Part shown: one piece after another, positions 60,218 through 64,000 of the stretch
Position numbering within the stretch: the stretch's first letter is position 1
Layout: each line of letters begins with the position of its first letter
Source of the DNA: an uncultured Aquimarina sp.
GTDB taxonomy: Bacteria; Bacteroidota; Bacteroidia; Flavobacteriales; Flavobacteriaceae
Assembly: GCF_947492405.1 (NCBI RefSeq)
Contig: NZ_CANLMP010000012.1
Coordinates: 1 to 64,000 of the forward strand
Length of the DNA stretch: 64,000 bases
Direction: 5' to 3'
The notes under the pieces: model-generated
What the model was told of the DNA's origin: nothing
The model's input: only the letters and a program-made list of their open reading frames with translations
Database searches by the model: none
Position numbers and translations under genes: made by a program

Positions 60218-61141
60218 TTACCCAGCCATATCAATATCTTTCAACTTATTCTCTTCTGCAAGTTTTGCTTTTTCGGCAGCATACTCAAAACCTTGTTGCC
60301 ACCAACTACGCATCAATTTTTTATTAAAAACCAGTGAGTTTTCTGTTAGCTTAGATGGCGTATAATACAAATTGAGCACTACATCTTTATTCTTAGCAGC
60401 CAATTTGCCTACTACCGTATCATGTCCCTCTACCTGATCAAACATAAAACTAAAAAGATTGACCATTAAAGAAAAAGGATTCTTTCCTAATATCTTATTA
60501 TGTTCCATATTCTCGGATTCCAGAATGACCGCATCTACCTCTGTAGCTCCTCTTTTAATTGCTTCTCTAATAGGAACCATAGACCCAAAACCTCCATCCG
60601 CATATTCGCAACCATTTTTGGTTGCCAAACTCATAAAAGGAACATAATTACAGGAAATCCAGATCCAATCACAGAAATCTTCATAAGAAAAATCGTTAAT
60701 TGATTTATACTCTGTAGTGTTTTTTGTTAAATTAGAAACTGTTACGACAATATCTTTAACCTTTTTCTTAGCGAGTTCGAATTCAATTTCAGAAAAATTT
60801 CTACGTATATTCTTTCGTAGGTTCTTACTTTCTCCAAAAGTTCTTTTACGTTTTAGAAATTGCATCACAGTATTAAAAAAGTTAATAGAAACAAATTCTC
60901 GATTTCCTTTTTTTCTAGTTCTAAAGGGATTGACACTAAAAATAGTATTCTGATTAACGTTTGTATAAATATCATATACTTTATCTATATTCCCTAAAGC
61001 TAACTGGGGTATCAACAAACTACCTGTAGATGTGCCTAAAAAAAGATCATACTCCCTTCCTTCTTCCTGCATTAAATATTGAGCTACACCTCCTGCATAA
61101 GCTCCTTTACTTCCTCCTCCTGATATTACTAATGCTCGCAT
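60218..61141 (-). CDS. Patatin-like phospholipase
   Basis: 307-residue lipid acyl hydrolase. Oxyanion motif GGGSKGAYAGG at the N terminus, nucleophile elbow GTSTGSL (Ser about 40) and catalytic Asp in DGGFGSMVP, so a complete Ser-Asp dyad. No signal peptide, so cytoplasmic or membrane-associated. It lies 3 bp after a close paralogue (61145-62038) on the same strand, a tandem duplication. The target lipid is unknown. Confidence 0.92.
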   Translation of the reverse strand: MRALVISGGGSKGAYAGGVAQYLMQEEGREYDLFLGTSTGSLLIPQLALGNIDKVYDIYTNVNQNTIFSVNPFRTRKKGNREFVSINFFNTVMQFLKRKRTFGESKNLRKNIRRNFSEIEFELAKKKVKDIVVTVSNLTKNTTEYKSINDFSYEDFCDWIWISCNYVPFMSLATKNGCEYADGGFGSMVPIREAIKRGATEVDAVILESENMEHNKILGKNPFSLMVNLFSFMFDQVEGHDTVVGKLAAKNKDVVLNLYYTPSKLTENSLVFNKKLMRSWWQQGFEYAAEKAKLAEENKLKDIDMAG

Positions 61142-61144
61142 TTA

Positions 61145-62038
61145 TTATAGTCTATTAGATGTATTCTTCTTTTTGGCAAACTCATAACCTTTAGTCCACC
61201 ATTGTGTCATTTTTTCTTTTTCAAAAATTAATGAATTTGTAGTTAGCACCGTAGGCGTATAATACAAATCCATGGCTACCTCTTTTTGTGAGGCTACAAA
61301 TTTACCAATTCTAATATTCTGGTGTTCTATTTTATCCATCATAAAATCTACCATACTCGTGATTAGGGTAAATGGGTTCTTTGTTGGCATACGATTGAGA
61401 TAATTAACTTCTGTTTCTAATACAATCACATCTATTTCTTTGGCTCCTCTTTTTATCGCCTCTTCGATAGGAACCATGGATCCCAGTCCTCCATCTACAT
61501 AATCACAAAAGTTTTTACGAACTAAACTCATAAAAGGAGGATAATTACATGATATCCATACCCAATCACAGAAATCTTCATAAGTACATTCTTTAATAGA
61601 CTTATACTCTACTTCATTCGTTGATAAATTAGTTACCGTTATTATTACATCTTTGGTTCCAGATTGTAAAATTTTAAAATCTTCTTTAGAAATAGCATTT
61701 TTAATAAGCTCTCTTAGGTTTCTACTATCTCCAAAGGATTTTCTACCTCTAACCAAGTTACTTAAGACATTAAAATGATTGATGCTAATACTATTATAGC
61801 CTCTCTTTTTTTTTATTATAAAGGGGCAGTTTCTGAATATTGAAGATTGATTAACTGAAGTATAAAAACTTTTTATTTCTTCTATCTTGGATAAAGCTAA
61901 ATGAGATACTAAAAGACTTCCTGTAGAGGTTCCTATAAACATATCATAATGTCTACCTAAATCCTGAATTAAATATTGTGCAACTCCTCCTGCAAAAGCT
62001 CCTTTACTGCCTCCTCCGGAAATTACTAATGCACGCAT
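61145..62038 (-). CDS. Patatin-like phospholipase, tandem paralogue
   Basis: 297 residues with the same motifs: GGGSKGAFAGG, GTSTGSL and DGGLGSMVP. It aligns with the 60218-61141 protein along its whole length with similar blocks such as YKSIKECTYEDFCDWVWISCNYPPFMSL, so the two arose by duplication. It begins 8 bp after the aminopeptidase gene, so the order aminopeptidase, patatin, patatin is one operon. Both copies keep the catalytic residues. Confidence 0.92.
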   Translation of the reverse strand: MRALVISGGGSKGAFAGGVAQYLIQDLGRHYDMFIGTSTGSLLVSHLALSKIEEIKSFYTSVNQSSIFRNCPFIIKKKRGYNSISINHFNVLSNLVRGRKSFGDSRNLRELIKNAISKEDFKILQSGTKDVIITVTNLSTNEVEYKSIKECTYEDFCDWVWISCNYPPFMSLVRKNFCDYVDGGLGSMVPIEEAIKRGAKEIDVIVLETEVNYLNRMPTKNPFTLITSMVDFMMDKIEHQNIRIGKFVASQKEVAMDLYYTPTVLTTNSLIFEKEKMTQWWTKGYEFAKKKNTSNRL

Positions 62039-62046
62039 ATCTCTAT

Positions 62047-64000
62047 TTATGGGGTTAATTTCTTTTCTAAAAGATCTTGCTGCCTCTTTGGCAAATTATT
62101 TTTTAAATCTACATATTTCTTTTGAATCTTAGGATCCTTCAATAAGTTATCTAGTACTTTTCTACAAAAGTTTCGAAATCTCCAATTATGATGTACCGCA
62201 CCATCCACCAGATCTACGAGAGATTGATCAGAAAAAGCCTTAAGACTTTCTAGATATGTAAATGCATTCTCACGAGTACTAAAATGATGAACAGAAGAAG
62301 CATATCCTGATAATTCAGTATAAAACTGCTGATGTTTTTCCTTTTGATATTCTGGTGTACTAAGTGCTAAAACTAACCAAAGTATCCGTACATTCTTATC
62401 GTGAAACCCGATAATATCTTTAGTCTTTTCTAAATACTGACTTCTTTCTGTAGGAAAGTTAGCCCATAAATGATACAATGCAGGTTCTATGGTTGCATAT
62501 GATTCATCTTCTAACAAGGACTCATATTGTTTTTGCAAGCTTTTCGGAATACTACTCATAGTATTAGCGATTGCTTGTCTTACAAATATATTATTTGTTT
62601 CAAAAGCTTTGGTAAATAAAGCGATAGCCTCTTGAGACGTTTCACCATCTAACTGATAGATAACTTCTTGTCCTATATATTCATTAATGGGAAAATCTAA
62701 AGCTGTTGCCAATGTCCCCCACTTTCCTGCTAAGGGTTGTGTTCGCTCGCTTGCCAGGCTTAAATATTTTTTGATAAATGAAGAAGTTGTTAATATATCC
62801 AATGCTTCCTGAGATGGAAACTCAATAGCTTCTAACCATATTTTCTGGTACTCAATTAAATTCTGACCACTTACTTCTTCTGCTATATTAATAAAATCAG
62901 AAGTGGTTACATTTCTAAATTTATGCTTTTCAAGATAATTAGTAATGGTAAGCCTAAAATTAGCCTCTCCTATTGTATTTCTTAATGCATGTAAGGCCCA
63001 CGCACCTCGTTGATAAAACGTAAGAGAACTTGCTTTAGGATCTAGTAAAGAAGTGGCATTTGCAGCTTTTGCCTGTTCTGTAAGTTGCTCTGCACTTTCA
63101 TATAATTTATACTGAAAATATTCTTCTCCAAAAATTTCTTTCTCTGCCAGTAACGCATAATAGGTAGCAAACCCTTCTTGGAGCCAATGATGTTTTCCTT
63201 CAGTTTCAGTAACTAAATCTCCAAACCATTGATGTGCCAGTTCGTGTGCATTTACATTGATATAATTACGGTCATTAAATCCTATGTTATCTACTACGAA
63301 TGCATCAGAAAATATTGTCGCCCCTGTATTCTCCATGCCAGCATATAAAAAATCCTTTACCGGAATCTGTTTATAGTTCTGCCACGGAAATGCATATCCG
63401 ATCTCTTTTTCGAGGAAATCAAACATTCGTTTACTATGCTTATAAGTAGCTTCAAACTTATCTTTATCTTTTGGATAGTAATACATTTCTAAAGGAATAC
63501 CACTTTCTGAGTCTTCTACTACTTTTTCGTATTTTCCTATTGCCAATGCCAGCAAATAACTACTCATAGGTTGTTGCATATCATATTGCCATTGCTGGAT
63601 AGAATCATTCACTGTTTGTTTGCTAACAAGTTTCCCATTTGTTATCACCTCATAATTTGCATCATAATTGATCGTCATATCAAACTCGACTTTCTCATTC
63701 ATATCATCAAAACTCGGCAACCAATTAGAGGTATACTTTCCTTGTCCTTGTGTCCAGATCTGATCATTACCTTCGTAATCTTTAAGAAAATATAGTGCTT
63801 TTTTAGGAACTGCTATATATTGAATTTCGATACTATGTTCTGAATTTAATTGAAAATCAGAAGTAACTTGTATCTTTTTGTTATCATATTGCATTTCTGC
63901 TTTGACACCATCCAATAAGACATTCATAATCTGCATTTTCTGAGCATCAATAGATATGGATTGTGTCGGTTGTAGTACCTTAAAAACATAGGTCACCTTT
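62047..64000 (-). CDS. M1 family aminopeptidase (partial, cut by window end)
   Basis: Zinc aminopeptidase, 649 residues visible from a GTG at 63996; the frame continues past the window edge, so the N terminus, presumably with a signal peptide, is missing. The gluzincin site is complete: NAHELAHQWFGDLVTE followed 18 residues later by the third ligand in LQEGFATYYALLAE, and the substrate-binding motif YAGMENTGATIF precedes it. The C-terminal half is a helical HEAT-like domain. First gene of an operon with two patatins. Confidence 0.93.
   Translation of the reverse strand, partial: KVTYVFKVLQPTQSISIDAQKMQIMNVLLDGVKAEMQYDNKKIQVTSDFQLNSEHSIEIQYIAVPKKALYFLKDYEGNDQIWTQGQGKYTSNWLPSFDDMNEKVEFDMTINYDANYEVITNGKLVSKQTVNDSIQQWQYDMQQPMSSYLLALAIGKYEKVVEDSESGIPLEMYYYPKDKDKFEATYKHSKRMFDFLEKEIGYAFPWQNYKQIPVKDFLYAGMENTGATIFSDAFVVDNIGFNDRNYINVNAHELAHQWFGDLVTETEGKHHWLQEGFATYYALLAEKEIFGEEYFQYKLYESAEQLTEQAKAANATSLLDPKASSLTFYQRGAWALHALRNTIGEANFRLTITNYLEKHKFRNVTTSDFINIAEEVSGQNLIEYQKIWLEAIEFPSQEALDILTTSSFIKKYLSLASERTQPLAGKWGTLATALDFPINEYIGQEVIYQLDGETSQEAIALFTKAFETNNIFVRQAIANTMSSIPKSLQKQYESLLEDESYATIEPALYHLWANFPTERSQYLEKTKDIIGFHDKNVRILWLVLALSTPEYQKEKHQQFYTELSGYASSVHHFSTRENAFTYLESLKAFSDQSLVDLVDGAVHHNWRFRNFCRKVLDNLLKDPKIQKKYVDLKNNLPKRQQDLLEKKLTP

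Overview
The window looks like a chromosomal segment of a marine-type member of the Flavobacteriaceae (Bacteroidota), perhaps close to Aquimarina; the genus is a guess. The lineage call rests on several things seen here: AT-rich DNA, flavobacterial promoters of the form TTG-N19..23-TAnnTTTG, almost no Shine-Dalgarno sequences, secreted proteins ending in type IX secretion (T9SS) sorting domains, a TonB receptor with an N-terminal carboxypeptidase-like domain, and a thrS-infC-rpmI-rplT cluster followed later by fur-purA. No transposase, integrase, CRISPR array or rRNA gene was found. One tRNA gene, tRNA-Pro(GGG), is present.

Layout. 1-2.3 kb: two leftward tandem promoters pointing off the edge and an orphan TPR sensor kinase. 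2.5-5.8 kb: thrS, infC (AUA start), rpmI, rplT. 5.8-9 kb: a large hybrid histidine kinase preceded by a tandem-repeat operator and a leader RNA that can fold as a three-way junction. 9-15.3 kb: housekeeping genes (TrmH-type methyltransferase, M48 protease, RelA/SpoT, Fur, PurA). 15.5-19.8 kb: a metal-uptake-like locus (small membrane protein, TonB receptor, PepSY protein) with a switch-like structured intergenic region. 19.9-24.4 kb: lipoprotein, OmpA-like protein, two AraC regulators, NTF2-like protein, DUF983 protein and the tRNA. 24.4-26.8 kb: cytochrome bd oxidase. 27-29.6 kb: TPR sensor kinase and NarL-type regulator, translationally coupled.

29.7-39.7 kb is the accessory core. A tight six-gene leftward operon encodes VgrG, an unknown protein, a DUF4280 PAAR-like tip, a DUF6402-like protein, an 899-residue protein with a lysozyme-like and an M23 peptidase domain, and a lipoprotein. 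I read it as a detached type VI secretion (T6SSiii) spike plus cell-wall effector plus immunity module; no sheath, tube, baseplate or membrane-complex gene is in the window. The vgrG promoter and the promoter of the neighbouring leucine-rich-repeat lipoprotein carry the same 14-bp box at exactly the same distance from the -33 element, so the two units are probably co-regulated. Just upstream of vgrG is a free-standing miniature unit: a sigma-54-like promoter, a leader inverted repeat, a 31-codon ORF and a strong terminator.

39.9-64 kb: a small membrane methyltransferase-like protein, a secreted GH13 amylase with three starch-binding modules and LacI-type operators, a UvrD/PcrA helicase, two paralogous T9SS-secreted metzincin-like proteases (one with an altered zinc motif), a DsrE / M20 / FMN-glutamate-synthase-like run, an AraC regulator with an alpha/beta hydrolase, a HEAT-like protein, and an operon of two tandem patatins with an M1 aminopeptidase cut by the window edge.
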